This document shows positions 49,621 through 63,800 of a stretch of 64,000 nt of DNA, piece after piece. The notes under the pieces are model-generated. The model was not told the DNA's origin and did not search any database. It saw nothing but the letters and a program-made list of their open reading frames with translations. Location: NCBI GenBank assembly GCA_007922225.1, contig ML679963.1, positions 3,201,176 to 3,265,175 of the forward strand, written 5' to 3'. Each line of letters opens with the position of its first letter. The stretch's first letter is position 1. Source of the DNA: Emydura subglobosa. Its lineage: Eukaryota; Chordata; Testudines; Chelidae. The translations under genes and the position numbers were made by a program.

Positions 49621-51255
49621 AATCACTGGAATGTTAGACTTGAATCTGTTCTAACATCAAATAGGCTAATAAGTTGCTCGTGGCTCTGTATCCTCAGGCT
49701 TGTCATAGAACGACCTCATTGTACTCAGTTATATGAACCACACTGTGCCCCTAAAAGACTTAGAATACTGAATGGCCTGTTATTATCTGCAGAAGCCAAG
49801 CTTTCAGACGTGGTGCTAATGACTGCTTAATAGTGCTGTCTATCAGCAATGCAGTTAGCTGGGAGAATACACAAAGAAACAGTAGGGCTCCAGTTAACGT
49901 CTTCACAGAATACTTATCCCTCTGCATGGTTTTAAAACAACAAACATCAATTTGAAATGTGTCAGAAATCAACAGTCAGTGTGTTGTTATTATCTCAAGT
50001 GTATCCCCCCTCAAGTCTATCACATATAAACCATCATGAAATTAGACCGAAAATACACTTTAGACCCTATTCCATACGTGCAGCACACAGAATTTCTAAG
50101 AATCTCAGTATGAAAAGAAACAATTTGATTTTATTTAACATGGTTTTGACTGATGATTTGGTTTTTATTAGTATTTGCATTAATTTCTCATCAGATGTAG
50201 ATTCCTCATTAAAAACATTATTTATTTTGTTGTAATATCCTGCTGACACATGATCTTTGTTACGTTTAAGAATTCCTCAGTTGGGTTCTTACCAGTAATT
50301 CTCAGTAGTCAGTTCTGACTGCAAGTTTGTTTATAGCTGTGTCTATATACACGCGTTCAGCAGGAGAAGGTCACAGTTTATTTCTGGTTTCTAACCTTCC
50401 ACTTTTCCAAACAATAACAGTTTCTCCCCATTCTCTTCCCTATCTTCTCCTTAGTTTACTGGTATCATATACCTCAACCATATTGATAGTCTCTTCTCTG
50501 CAACCCTCTCTTTTAAAAGATTTATAATTTGGGCATAAAAATTGGTTCTCGACTGACACTTGGCACACAAGAAATCAGAAGGGGTTTCTTTCTTAATTTA
50601 AAACAAATTTCTGGGTTTTGAGGTTTCAAGTTGAAATATTAATATAATTTCAATATATTTCTTTTTGTAATAAACATATATACTATCAGAGAGGAAGGCA
50701 CTTCTACTTATGAAATTCAGTACATTTTATAAAAAAAGTTTTAAATTAGTGTTGCTGATTACAATCAGCATAATCTGTTTTAGGAAAAATAGCATAATTT
50801 TCTCTCATTTTAAGGTATATTCTAAATAAAGCTAATAAAATAGAGTGCTCTATCAATGTACTGGTTCTTCCATTGCATTAAGTTCCTTAGTTAAGAAGTG
50901 ATGAAAATCCTGTCGCCTAAGTTTATTTCAGAAGATATTATATAGAATGTGACGTCCTAGATTACGATCATCCAGAACAACTGAAATGAACTATATAATA
51001 CTGGAAATTCCAAAGAAAAAATAATCAACTATTTTTTATTTTAAAAATTAATTACATATTTTCACATTTTTCATTTAACTTAAAGCAGATTTAAAACTGC
51101 TGACTGAGTTGCAATGCTCTATACAGTATCTAGAGGGCACTCATCTACAATTCTCCTAAGGCACTATGGCCAGCAAAGCCGTGGATAGCCAGTCCTATTT
51201 TCCACTTCTTTTTACAGGGCTCTTTGAGTCTCCTAAAGTGTAGGATGCGATAGAT

Positions 51256-51330
51256 GCAGTGTCGGCGCTAGGCATAAGCAGACTAAGCAATTGCTTAGGG
51301 CCCTGAGCACCTCAAGGGGCCCCTCATTCA
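51256..51330 (+). repeat. Turtle-type interspersed repeat fragment
   Basis: GTGTCGGCGCTAGGCATAAG then CAGACTAAGCAATTGCTTAG then GGCCC is a sequence I recognise as repeated in turtle genomes. Class unknown to me. Confidence 0.5.
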
Positions 51331-52169
51331 CTTTTTGAGAATGGGGAGGAGGGCTCAATAATATTCCTGTTTAGGGTCCCCAGAGGGCTAGCACTGCTTC
51401 TGGGTAAATGAACAGCCTTATCCATCAGGATGAGAGGTGAGAGAACCTTTAGTTAAGCTTAGATTTGTGTATAGTGCAGTATAGCAACTATAAATGAAAA
51501 TAGCCGCAGTTAATAAAAGTATTTCACATCAGGGTTTAGCCTCTTGCTTTGACCTCCCTTTTCCTTTAAATGGAACTTGTTAGTTTATAAACCACCAATG
51601 AGGAAATACATCTTTTCCAGAGATTTATTGTGCAAATTGAGCAAAAATAAGGCCAATCTTCAAATTTAAATATTGTCTTGATTATGATTAAAGTTAGGTA
51701 TTGTCAGAAAATGTTGACAGTAAAAACAGCATTGTTTTAGACAACTGATATGCTTCCTGTATGCATTTAGGGCCAAGTCTGCTTGCTTTCTTGAAAAATA
51801 TAAGGGCCTGCTCTTAGAGAAGTTAATAGGGGTCTTGATGAAAACTGGAGCAGAATCAAATTTAAGTTCTCAATACTTTCTCTGGATAATCAATAGAGCT
51901 AGGAGAGAATAGGCTGCATCCTTATTTGGCTCATGTATAATCAACAGAATTTGTAATTAAGTTCTGATTGCAGAAACTATAATGCACAAGCCAGCAAAGA
52001 ATACAGCTTTCCCTTCAGATCCCAGCTTGAGTTTGCAGTGCTGATATTCAGAATGATTTTACATGTAAGGTTGGCTCATTTGATATGCAGTGACTGAGTG
52101 GCAATAAACAGTGAAACCTCAGGATGTTATTTTTACAAGTCATTTTTCAGGGTATAACCACTTTTTAAA

Positions 52170-52660
52170 CCCTTATCAATACTTCAGGCATCTTGCTCCT
52201 AAACTGTTGCACTTTTTTCTTCTCTGGCCTCTCTATCTTCCTTCTTAAGCTATTAAAAAGCTACTTCTTGGATTATTTTACTGATGTACTGCTCTGACAT
52301 CATCTTCTCCCTCCTCCACTAACTTTTCCTCATCTTCAAGACTCTACAGAACACTGACCATACCTACATCTTTGTCCTCAATTCATCCTACATCTCTTCC
52401 CACTCTTTACCTTTCTCTATGTCCTCTATAATAGTCTTTTTAGTCTCCTCACACTCTTGGCTTCAGACTTTCATTTTATGCCAACTCTATCCTTGGAACA
52501 GCCATCCACTTTCTATGAGCTCACTTCCCTCATTTGAATTTTTACTTAAAATTAGAAGCAGGACAAAAAATTGGCAAACTGGATTTTCTCCCAAATGTTA
52601 TGCCAATTCAGTTCTAGAACCAAACTTCATGGATTGGGCCTAGCCCACCTTTTTTCACCT
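52170..52660. repeat. Possible old LINE-derived pyrimidine-rich fragment
   Basis: A long C/T-rich stretch with CTATCCTTGGAACAGCCATC resembles L2/CR1-type 3' coding remnants. The resemblance is weak. Confidence 0.3.
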
Positions 52661-52776
52661 ATAAAACTTTATTGTGCTATCTCTCTGGCAGTGATATATT
52701 CACATCTTGCTTATGAGTTGTTGTGCAGTGCATTGGATTTAAATTATTTGAACTGTAATTTGCTTGGAATGATTTA

Positions 52777-52810
52777 GTGTGTGTGTGTGCATATCTGTGT
52801 GTGTGAGTGC
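52777..52810. repeat. (TG)n microsatellite
   Basis: GTGTGTGTGTGTGCATATCT then GTGTGTGTGAGTGC: an interrupted TG repeat. Confidence 0.85.
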
Positions 52811-54034
52811 ATGTTTTATAAAGTGCACTAATGAGCACTCCTTCAACAATAAAAATAGTAACAGTCTGAGACAAACTACACCTAAACCCATCAAAATATT
52901 TTATAATAAAATAATTATAAAAGGCACTTTAATTAAGTTTAAACTCTGAAAAGAATTAGAAAGGGGAACTCAGAGGTGGGAAACCATTGTTATCAAGATC
53001 TGTAAGCATTGGTGGAGGATTTTATTTCATATCAGATGCTCGCTGTCAGTTTGGATATTGAATATCTAATCTCTAAATTCTGGACAATGGAAGCAGAGAT
53101 CAACAGACTACATGGGGAATTTATGAACTGACAAACATACTGGTACACTGACTATATACACATTCGTTTTGATGGTTCCAATAATTTAGCACAGCACAAA
53201 GTCAACATACAAACATTTCTCAGGAATACCAAGGTGTCCTATAAAATGCAGGGGTTTATTTATTCTCTGCTATGGTTTGGATGTATCAGTTTCAGAATAC
53301 TGTTATCTACTAAATTAAACAAAGATTTACCAAGGAGCACAGTTATTTGTGCTCTGTTCTCCATGAGAGTTTTAAAAAAACAAAAGTACTTGAAAAAATA
53401 ATGCCTCATTCTGGTTTTTAACTTTTGAAGCTAGATTCACTCCAACAGGACATGGAAGAAGCTGCACCCAAGGGGGATTTGAACTCCATAGTTCATGGGA
53501 AGGACAGCCTTAAAATCAATTCAGGGCTCCGCTGGAGCCTCTCTGGTCAAAACTGTGTTGGGTGAAGCCTCCCATTTTTAGAAGGCAGCACTGAAGAACA
53601 AAGGATTGTGGACAGCTTGTGTCACTCCAACTCCAGACTGCTGGAGCTCCAAAAGCAAAGGAGTCAATCTAGCCCACGGTTTTTGTAAAAGGTAACAGCA
53701 AAAAGGACTATGGTAAAAGACTAATCTTGAATAATCACATTTCATTCCACTCCGTTTCACATATGAATATGCAAATAAAACAAAATAACTCAACTTCAGT
53801 ACGTTGCAAACAGCCCTGTTATCAGTCTTTTATTGATTTCAAATTAAAACGATTTACTTGTTACAGACAAAACACTGAAAGCTAAGAATAAAATTCTGAA
53901 TTCAGGAATCATTTCACTGAAAGTGCCTACTGTAAAGAGATTAGTTTGTCCTAGAATTTTAATTTGCCTACTGTAGGAGTATATTATACTCTTGATACTT
54001 TTGACTAAATTGGATTAGTTGGAAGATTGTAGTG

Positions 54035-54365
54035 AGATTCATATAATCATCAAACTGGTGCTTGAAGGGATTCCTATAGTAGGCCTGCAAATCCATTCTC
54101 CGATTGCTATTACAGATTACCACCTACACTATTCTCCAAGTGTTTTATCTAATCTCTTTTTGGAACATTTTCAATGACAATGTCTAATCTAACTGAGCAG
54201 GCTGTTGTATTTTTAATTGCTCTCATTATGAAGTTTTCCCTCGTATCTAACCTATTTTTGCTGTTCTTAAGGCTGTTAATTCTCATAATACATTCTTAGT
54301 CAACTTCAGATAACTTACTTCCTCTGAAATTTCTACAGAGCTCTTGAGTCACCCTATTAACTTCT
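54035..54365 (-). mobile_element. CR1 LINE fragment (reverse orientation)
   Basis: TTCTCCAAGTGTTTTATCTA, then GAAGTTTTCCCTCGTATCTA then ACC, and TCTCTTAAACTTTTCC match the antisense of a common turtle/bird CR1 region. It is diverged and incomplete. Confidence 0.6.
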
Positions 54366-56379
54366 CTTAAACTTTTCCTTACATTTATTTATTTTTATTT
54401 ATTTAGATGTAAATAATAAAGACCTATACAAGGCTAGGCACCCCAACATATAATTAGTAGTACAACAAAAATCCCAGCAGCATTAAAATAATCATTCAAA
54501 CAGGAATATAGCCAGCCATCCAACTTCTCCCTCACTGAAAATAAAATAAAATAAAATCTTATTTTTACTCCTTTGCTCCTTCATTGTTTGGGAAGTATAT
54601 TCTCTGCAATCTCCAAAAACTCTATCAAACAGATGTCTTTTGTAACATGTCTGGAAGGTCACCAAATTTAGGGTATTTCTTACAGGGAGGAGAGAAACAA
54701 ATTCCTGAATCTCAGTCCCAGAGTCAGCAGAAAGAATGCCCTGCACCTGTCAACATCCCCCTACCTTATTAACAAGGGGAATCCAGCTTACCATTTATGT
54801 CCATTCTTCCAACCCTCTGTTGTATTATCTATGTTTTTCTTGTTTACCTGATATTTCTTCTCAATGCAACAGGTCTTTTAAAACTTTTCCAGAGAAATCC
54901 CATGAAGGACCATATCTGATGCTTTGCTACCACGTAAATAACTGACACTTGCTGTATTCCCTCTCTTCTCCCTTTTTGTGACTGCAGCAAAGAAATTAAA
55001 GACAAGAAACAGACACCATTGAGTTGCAACATGCCTGTTTTGTGTTTGTTGCCGGTACAGCCAGAATTTAAATACTAGAAGTCTTATCACAGGGGCTGGC
55101 TTTCTTCTGTGCACTGCTGAACAGGCCTGTGTTCACATGTAGGACATAAGACAGTGAACATTCAGGTGATTATCAAACCAATGGATTCGACCAGGGTGTG
55201 TTTCCTCTATACTTGCACTTTTCTCTGTCTGGTTTGAAAAAAAGACTAATATGCAAAATAAAAAATCCCTGTGTAATTTTATCCTCACAAGCATATGGGA
55301 GATTTCTAAAACATGCTATAACATCTTTATTATATATTTGCCATTAAAAACATGCAAATGTAGACACTTGAAGATGAATTGTCTTGTAGAATAAAATAGC
55401 AAGCTTTGATAAAATGAGAGTGTACACAAGATAGAGATATAGATTAGATACATACAGAAGATATCCATTTAAAAAGTGGTCCCTTCTTTGGAGTCCTTTC
55501 TCACAGAATACATGGACAATATCTACTTTCAATGTAAACTCTAAACCTTTTTTCAAACACTATAAAAAATTACTATTTTATAAGAAACTGGTTGCCTTTT
55601 CTAAAATAAACAAAATCTCATGATATCATGGAAAATAAACTTTTCAGGGCTGTGAAAATCAAGGACCATTATTGGAGGCAGTTGTTCTGCATGGAGCTAC
55701 AAGTGGGTGCAGGTCAGGTATCCATAATACAAGCTCTTGTAAACCACCCCACCAATTATTTCATCAAAGGGAAGTTAACTGAAGAGCAGGGAATGGAGAC
55801 AATAACGCCTACATATGTAGGATCAAAATGTAGCTATCTTCTTTTGTTGCTGAATAAAGAGCTGGAACAAGTAATAATGATACAGCCACTTTTACTGTAT
55901 TACAATTTAGCTATTCTCTCTTTTTGAAAAGAATTATTTCATTGGCTTAATTTCAGCCAAGCATGTGGTAATTCTGAGAATTTGTACCAGTCCTGGGTTG
56001 TTGCCAAATTAACTGAAGATTATGCCAATTTCTTTTCCAGCTCAACTACATGGTGTTACTCACAAGGTAGCATTTAACAGTTATAATACAAATGTGGTTA
56101 TAAAAAAAGCTATGTAGCTTGTCAATACTCTTTGTTAGCACATTTCCTTTGTTAGCTTTTTTATATAACACCTCCAAAATCTTTGTTAAAATAAATGTTG
56201 AGGGTCTGACTAAAACTCACAAGTTTAGTTACTGTAGCAGGTATAGTGATTGACTTTATATCTCAATGGGAGTTTTGCCTCAATAAGGAGTGCAGGATAT
56301 AACCCAAAGTATTTAATGTTTCCTTGTTTGCAGTCTCTTGCAATGGAGAAACTAACATCCTATTCCAGCAAATCACTTG

Positions 56380-56460
56380 AGCATGCATTTAACTTTAAGC
56401 ACCTGAACAGTCACATTGAGTTCAATGGAATTTCTCATGTGCTTAAGTACTTTGTTGGGT
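56380..56460. repeat. CCATTGA palindrome repeat remnant
   Basis: TTTAACTTTAAGCACCTGAA then CACATTGAGTTCAATGGAAT then CATGTGCTTAAGTA: an inverted TTAAGCAC motif flanks the palindromic centre. Same family as 34690-34865. Confidence 0.6.
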
Positions 56461-57375
56461 CGAAGCATCAATGCATGAACAGTGTTACAGAAATATCCCT
56501 TAATGCTGCTTTATCACAGATGTTGTGCTTTATTATAATAGAGTTAAAAGAAAGAAGGAGAGAAAAATATATAACATATAACTGTATTTATGGTACGTTT
56601 GCCTGATTGGCTTGAATGATTCAAAATCAGATAAAAATAACTTACTGCTGCATTGATCATGAAATGATTCAAGACTGACAGTAGAACAGTATGACAACTA
56701 GTCAAGCAGTAGTCCTCAGAGGTTAGAGAAGAAGAGGTATATTCAGTTGTGAAAATATGCAATTGCAACTGGGTTTTGCCCCATTTCACTTAGCTCCCAT
56801 AAGTGGAAGCTGCATCAGGTAATACAAGAGTTCTCAGTAACAGCTGCATGCATTGAATGCCAAGCAGGAGTATTCATAAAGTTTAAACAGTGACGTCATC
56901 ATTGACTCACATGTACCTATACATTTAAAAATACCTATTTTGATCTTCTTAAGAAACATTACACTCTATTACTATTTAGGGGTCTTTTTTAAAAGTTGGA
57001 GCATTGATCTGCAAAATCATTTAATCATCATTCTATAAGTAAATATTTATTGATCTTCTTTAAAAATATATAGGTTGTTCAATGGGCTACAAAATATAAC
57101 AGTTCTAAAGGAAGTGTGGGCTATCCACTGATTACCAAAGCCCAAATCCACCGCTCCTGCAGACCTGCCCCTGGGAAGGTGCAGAATTTTCCTTTGATCT
57201 TTTCATTTGGAGTGAAGAATTTTGTGCCCTCACTCTTCCCCCCATTGCACCCTCAGTCGCACCTTTGCACTCCCATGGAATGATCAGCCCTTCACCCTGA
57301 TTCTGATAGCTCCTAACCCCTGGAGGCCCCCAGTAAGGAGGAGATTGCAGAAGTATTAATGCAGCTCCCTGCATT

Positions 57376-57575
57376 GGGATGCTCTGGATCCTCCATCACT
57401 TGAAGTATTCAAATCAAGACTGGGTATCATGCTAAAAGATACACTGTAGCTCAAACAGAAGTTATGGGCTTGATGCAAAAATTATTGGGTGAGATTCTTT
57501 GGCCTGTGTTATGCAGGAAGTCGAACTAGACAGTCGTATTGGTCCCCTCTGGCCACAACACCTATGAATTTACAA
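57376..57575 (+). mobile_element. CR1 LINE 3' end
   Basis: CACTTGAAGTATTCAAATCA, TAGCTCAAACAGAAGTTATG, GCCTGTGTTATGCAGGAAGT and GGTCCCCTCTGGCC then CCTATGAAT match the 3' untranslated end of turtle CR1. Confidence 0.85.
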
Positions 57576-58220
57576 ACTCTCTTAAGGCCTTGGGCTATCC
57601 TCTTCCCACCCCCATTCTAGAGCTTGGTAGATTCAAGTGGGAGACAGTGCTTGTGAGGCAAGAGCCAATTCTAGCCCCTCCCCGCATACACAGGAAATGG
57701 GTGTCCATGAAGGAGGAACCATCAACAAGCATACTCCTGGCCAGGCAATATTTAGAAACAGATTGTTTTAATTTATAAATCCAAGAAACACAAAGGTGCA
57801 CATTGCTATTTTAACAAATACATAAGAAAATATAGTGAAGATGTCCGTTCTCCCCTTTATGCTTTAATATTTTTGATGTCTTAAATTTGAATATGAAAGT
57901 TTTGGTCCAATGTTAAATTTAATTCTGTAAAACCAAGCCATATGGAATTAAATAAACATCTGCTGGTACTGGGGACTTGTAGAGCTAAAAGCATGAGCTT
58001 GGAGCTGTAACAGACTCCCATGATGTATGGAGTGGGCACAGAAGAGGACATATAACACATTGACTAGTGAGTTGCATTTGGTTTTTTCTTCTTTTACATT
58101 TTCATTATTTATACATAACCAAAACAATTTAAAGCACATTTTGGAAAAGAAAAAAGCAGGCTAAGACCTTGTATTAAGTTACACCTTGGGGTTAATTTAA
58201 TTCAGTGGTTCCTGACCCAC

Positions 58221-58342
58221 AGGGTGTCCAGATGGCAAGTGTGAAAAATTGGGACAAGGGTTGGGGGGTAATAGGTGCCTACATAAGAAAAAGTCCCGAA
58301 TATCAGGACTGTCCTTAAAAGATCGGGACATCTGGTCACCCT
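58221..58342. mobile_element. Short MITE with 13-bp terminal inverted repeats
   Basis: The ends AGGGTGTCCAGAT (58221-58233) and ATCTGGTCACCCT (58330-58342) are inverted with one mismatch. The inside carries GGGACAAGG and AAGTCCCGAATATCAGGACT then GTCC motifs. I recall it as a common turtle MITE-like repeat. Confidence 0.8.
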
Positions 58343-58462
58343 ATTGGCGTGGGGGATGCTTACAGCCCAATCAGCACACAGCTATGGTCCATGTGAGATC
58401 CTCAGGGTCATACAGGTAGTATATATATTGTATGGATGTGGCCCATACATAAAGAGCTACAT

Positions 58463-58563
58463 ATGAACATAAGAATGGCCCTACTGGGTAAGACCAGTGG
58501 TCCATCGACCCCAGTCTCCTGTCTTCCAACAGTGGCCAATGCCAGGTGCTTCAGAGGGAATGA
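58463..58563 (+). mobile_element. CR1 internal fragment
   Basis: ATGAACATAAGAATGGCCCT, GACCAGTGGTCCATC, GTCTTCCAACAGTGGCCAAT then GCCAGGTGCTTCAGAGGGAA: the typical turtle CR1 block. It lies about 120 bases after the MITE. Confidence 0.85.
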
Positions 58564-60769
58564 ATATGCAGCCCACAACAGTAAATAATTTGAGAACCAT
58601 TTGGCCTTTAAAATGTATGTGTTATAAACCACGCAAAACTGATACTTTATAATGGAAATGCTGACTGGAGGCATAACAAGTACTATCATTATATTTCTGG
58701 AATCCCTGCATTTGTCAAACTAAACTTTTCAATAAAGATTTTACTTGAAAGTTAAATATCAAGCAAACATTTATTATTTACTGAAACCTTTTCAGACCCT
58801 GAGAGCTAGAATCTGCCTTACTCATATTGAGTTGTATGTTACAGCTTGCTGACATGAGAAAGTTGCACCAGTATCTTTAAGGTGTGAATTGAAACTGATA
58901 TATGTTAAATTTGTGCAAAAGTTGTGTGGACAATCTTATTTCAGTGTTTCATTTTACCATGGTTTAGCTGAAATGGATCAGGAACAGTTTAACTAAATCA
59001 AAACAATCCACTCTTATAATGAAATAGGAGCTTTTTGCACCAATTTAACTATATCTGTTTAAAAGCTGATTAAAGTTGTACCAGTGCAACTCTGTCATGT
59101 TGACAAATGCTTACTCTGTGAATAGTCCCACAGTTTTCAGTGGCAATTTTTGTGGAGTAAGATATTACTTAATATGAATAAGGGTGGTAGAATCTGGTCC
59201 ACAATGTGAATGGAAATTGATAGAGTCTTAATATAACTGTATTAGAACAAAATCCCTTCAAGCAGGTAACATGAAACTAATTGGGCTGAGCAGCTGCTCT
59301 GATAGCTACAACTTTAGGAAAGGCTACAAAACCAATGCATTCCCAGTGATCTCTGAGATTACATTTCACTTGTTTTCTACAGGAAAACAAATGATGAAAC
59401 TACACTGTTTTAGCAAACTGAGTGGGTAATAATAGAAAAGATTTATAAGTATAATCTGATTATCTATGGATCTAATCATACAGTTATAGAGTTTCATGTC
59501 ATACATTCAAAAAGGGTGAAATGATCTAGCATTGTGTGGACTACTTTGAGTGAGTGCTTTTTATCATCAACAAGGTTAAAAGACAGACAGCCTATTTAGC
59601 AGACTCTAAAGGGACATACAAAAACTAATTTGTCTCAGAATAGCCAGCTGAATCACCATACTAAATCCATGGAAGATTCAGAGAGCTATAGAAGTCTAGT
59701 AAATTAGAGGCACTCTAATTTATTTTAACCTTTACAATTTTCTCTTGTGTATTATTTCTTCAAATTATTATACATTTTCTATTTGAACCTTTAAAACATA
59801 TAATATAAATAATATACAGCATATTATCTTCCAAACAATAAATTGATAGATTAATATATTTTATTATAATAATGGGACATTTTCATTTATGCTTCTTTTA
59901 AGTGGTATATAATACACTATGTACAGACTATGTGTGGGTGTTCATGTTCTCAGATTTTTTTTTTTGTCATTTTGATTAAAAATTAGAATGGGGTATTAAG
60001 AAATACACATTGTATTTGTATTATTTTACTTACATACAATAAGGAACACTTTTACAGCACTGCATATTGGTTAGCTGCTTAGTTCCCCTTGATAAAACTG
60101 AAAATAAAGATGCTAAATTCTTATGCATCTCCTTTGAAATTTATCCCAATCTTAATTTACTTAACTCCAGCTAGTTAAGAGCTTCTATTATCCATCATGT
60201 TTTTCCAACTCAGAATGTGGGTGAGAGTCTAGATGTATATATTCCAGCACTATTTAAATTATAGTACAGTATTACTCCAAAGGAGCCAACTAACAAAGTA
60301 TATGCAAATTCTGTTCAACTTACAGCAGTTCACACCTTGCCCCAAAATTCTGATATCTGGATCTTACTCTAGTTGTCAAATACAAATTCCTAACTAGGTA
60401 TTTGGGACATGTCTTGGGGTCCAAAGGTCATTGAACATGGGTGTAAACTCAATTATGCTCTGATGCTACACATTTGCTCTGTTTACATCAAGATATTTAA
60501 TGACTTCTGAGACTCACAAATTATACAGAGCAGACATTCATGAAAATAGATTCATAATTAAGATGGTAGCCACTAAGTACCACCCTTACATCAGAAGTGA
60601 CCTTATTGTAAAAGAATAGTATAGTGAATATATTTTTACTTTGCACATTCCATATTTTTGTTTCTCTTATATTCCTGAAACGCATATTATCTGGTGGTTA
60701 GTCAAAAGTATAAGGGAGACTTGGTACCCAAGAATGATGCCTATGTCTCACTTTGTTACAGTAATGCTT

Positions 60770-60812
60770 CACATCCCAACAGTCCCTTCCAACTCTATGA
60801 TTCTATGAATCC
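60770..60812 (+). mobile_element. CR1 3' tail
   Basis: CCCAACAGTCCCTTCCAACT followed by two CTATGATT units, the characteristic CR1 terminal octamer-like repeat. Confidence 0.75.
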
Positions 60813-63800
60813 CCGAGTCTCAGGGATACTGTATTCATTATGTCTTTCTGAGGCACGTATTTTACATAAATGGCTGAAAGTGATTAGACTCCTTGACAGA
60901 ATAACATTTTACTTGGAATGCTATCATAAAAATATATGCCTAAAACAAAAAGGTATCATACAACCTGCTCCTAATTGACTTAAGTCTCAAAACAACTAGG
61001 TTCATTTTTCCCAGAGCTCAGGAATTACTAGGGAGAAACAAATTGCATGTTTTCATATCTGGTAATAAAAACTCTTTGAAAGGGTCAAAGTCAGAGGTTT
61101 CTATTTATCAAATGTCCTAGTTCTGTAAATGTCATCGTTCAGGAGAAGTAAGCATACTGCCCTCTGATCATAAAAAACAGTTCTGTAACAGCCCTCATTT
61201 CACGCTTCTGATTTTGACACACCATAAATCAGCAACTCTGCAAGTAACGTTGGAAATAATTGTCTGTTCCAGAGCTCCCCTTTCTTTTTATGGCCCAGGT
61301 GGTACCAAGTCTTACCCATATGGTGGACTGCATGCTACTGAAGTCAGTTACAGATGTAGAGAGTATGTTCCTCTAAAACTCTAGCAACATTACCTGAATA
61401 TATGGAAGACTTCTAACATTGCTATTCTGCAAATTAAAAAAACCTGGCTCCCTTTTTTTTGTAAATTCATTTAGTGCTCAGCATTGGCTTAAACCAAGCA
61501 CATTTCAAAAAGGAACCGTGCAGGCTTCTGGCAATGCACCAGAATCCTGTCTGGTTAATATTCAAGTCCTGGAGCTTTCACGACTCTTTGAATACAGACT
61601 TGCACCATATCTTGCTAGTCCAGGTCAGGGCCTCACCATAGCTCAGTCAAGGGATGTGATTCCTACACTACTCCTTGCTATTCCAGACATAAGTCTTTTT
61701 TTGATCAGGAGTTGCCAATCAACTGAATTCTGCTGATTTCCATGGTTATTTTCTTGAGTGCACAAATGAGGATGAAATTGCAAAACACACTTTTGACTTA
61801 AATCAAGAATTTGAATCCATGTATCCCAGAAAATTGTGACCCCTCATTCTCTACGTTCCTCATCTTAATCTTGTATAGTGGTTTTCAGACCAGGAATGTA
61901 TCTTATTTAAACATATGGTCAGATTTCTATGGGGATAATGTAAGATCAGTACCTAGAGAGAGAGTTCACTGTTCATAACTGTCCTTGTCAGTGTTGCAAT
62001 TTGCTATATTATTTCTGTTTAAAAAGATATTATTCTTCCCAGTCTCCTGGTGTACCTGCTTGTGTTCTGCAGTAAAGTCACAATGTTTTTTTCAGTTATT
62101 CGTGTCACAACTCACCAAGGTATAAACACAGGTTTATGACTTCAATGCACAGTAAAAGAGAATAAAAAGGTGGGTTCTGAGGCAGAAGTATCTTGTTCAG
62201 ATTTACATACTGGAAATAAATAATGGCAACAGAAATGCCAAAATGTACTGACTAAGTAAAACTGATTTTGGATATATGTTCACTTTTTATCAAGTTTGCC
62301 CCATTGCACAAGTTCCTCTCTTCAGTCATTCTAAAAGGGTCATCCCTTTTCTCTTCATTAATACTTTTGAAGGATTTAATGAGTTACTTCATCAGGTTAA
62401 TATATCCCTCCAATACTTTCATTACACTATGACACAGTTCTTCAAATGATGTAGCTTACAAATGATCATCATTTATATTTCTTAATGGACTAACTTAGCT
62501 AATATATTTTTACTGTGCAATATAAAACCCATAAATAAATATCTTGGTGTGTTTTATATATATGTATGTGTATGTGTGTGCAGTACAGGCAGATTTGAAA
62601 ACCACCTCTTCCATGAAGCTAACTCACTGCAAATATTAAAAAAACTACGCATAGAAGGTTGCACTTCAACTCATCTTTAAAATAGACTTAGTGCTGATGA
62701 AGGGTAACTGTTCCGGAGACTAACGTTATTTCTCTATCCACAGGACAGCTTCAGGCACAAGCAGCGATGGTGTAATTTGCCTCTACATTGCCTCCCCAAT
62801 GTACCTCAAACCTGACCAAAAGAGGCTACCTGTAGAGGGATATTTAGTTTCCATCATACATTCAGCCTTTAGCAGCAATGTTGAAATAGATAACCAGGCT
62901 GTCAAGTAGTTCCAATTGTGATAGGTTTTAGTGATATGGCCATATGTCTGCTACATATTAAACTGGGTTCACCAATACAATTTGCATACTATAGGGTCAC
63001 CAGACAGCTATCAAACAGTAATGCCTGCTCACTTTTTTGGAGCTGATCTGGCTCCCATAGTTTCCCCATCACACAGAAGGTTGCAGATGAAATTACTGGG
63101 TACATAGTTTGGCTCCAGACAGTCCACAACATTCATAATTAATAACTTTTCTTATAATCTGTTTTCCTTAAGTATTGGCAAATGAGTTTTCAAGGAGATT
63201 TAAATACATGGAAAATTTATAGCAGTAATAGCAAGCCATTCTGGAGCTACCAGGAGAAAAGGAAACAGGCAAAAGTAAAAATTTTAAATCAGAATACTTC
63301 TTTTACAGTTTGTAACTCAAAAATTGTTTGTTGACTTATATTCTCCTTTGCCTCCAGAGGAGATCTGCCATCTTTCAAACCAAAGATATGTGGGGCATGG
63401 CTGGAGGGCTAATATAAGTCTTTACAATGAAAGGTGTTTGTAACAATTACCTATGGATAGGCTATTACCTTTCCAGAATACTGGGAATATTTCACCCACC
63501 ACTTAAAGGTGTATGCAGCTCTGGCATGAAATACTGCAGTTGTTTAACAGCACACAGTAATATCACTCAACAGTTTAGAATATGTTGTGAAGAAAAAAAT
63601 GGTCTCTAGCTGAAATTATAGGGGTAATTTTAGGTAGACAGAATGTTAATTCCCAAGCTGGAATTTAACCAGAAAATCAGATTTAACAATTTTGCCATAA
63701 GACCTGTAATGGCCACAAGTAACCTGGACATTGGTTTTATGTTCATCCAAAGGATAGCACTCTCCTGCAGGACATGGGGCCTCCTGCATCATGCTGGAGC

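Noticed and set aside
49760..49972. Minus-strand frame with a hydrophobic stretch, tested as a missing LHFPL7-like exon
   Set aside because: It lacks the conserved Cys/Trp pattern of LHFPL transmembrane and loop regions and has no convincing splice sites.
53430..53800. Possible gene-like sequence with moderate GC
   Set aside because: Read on both strands, stops interrupt all frames and no motif was recognised.
57132..57374. 80-codon minus-strand frame in a GC-richer stretch
   Set aside because: It abuts a CR1 3' end and shows no splice signals or family motifs, so it is probably repeat-associated.
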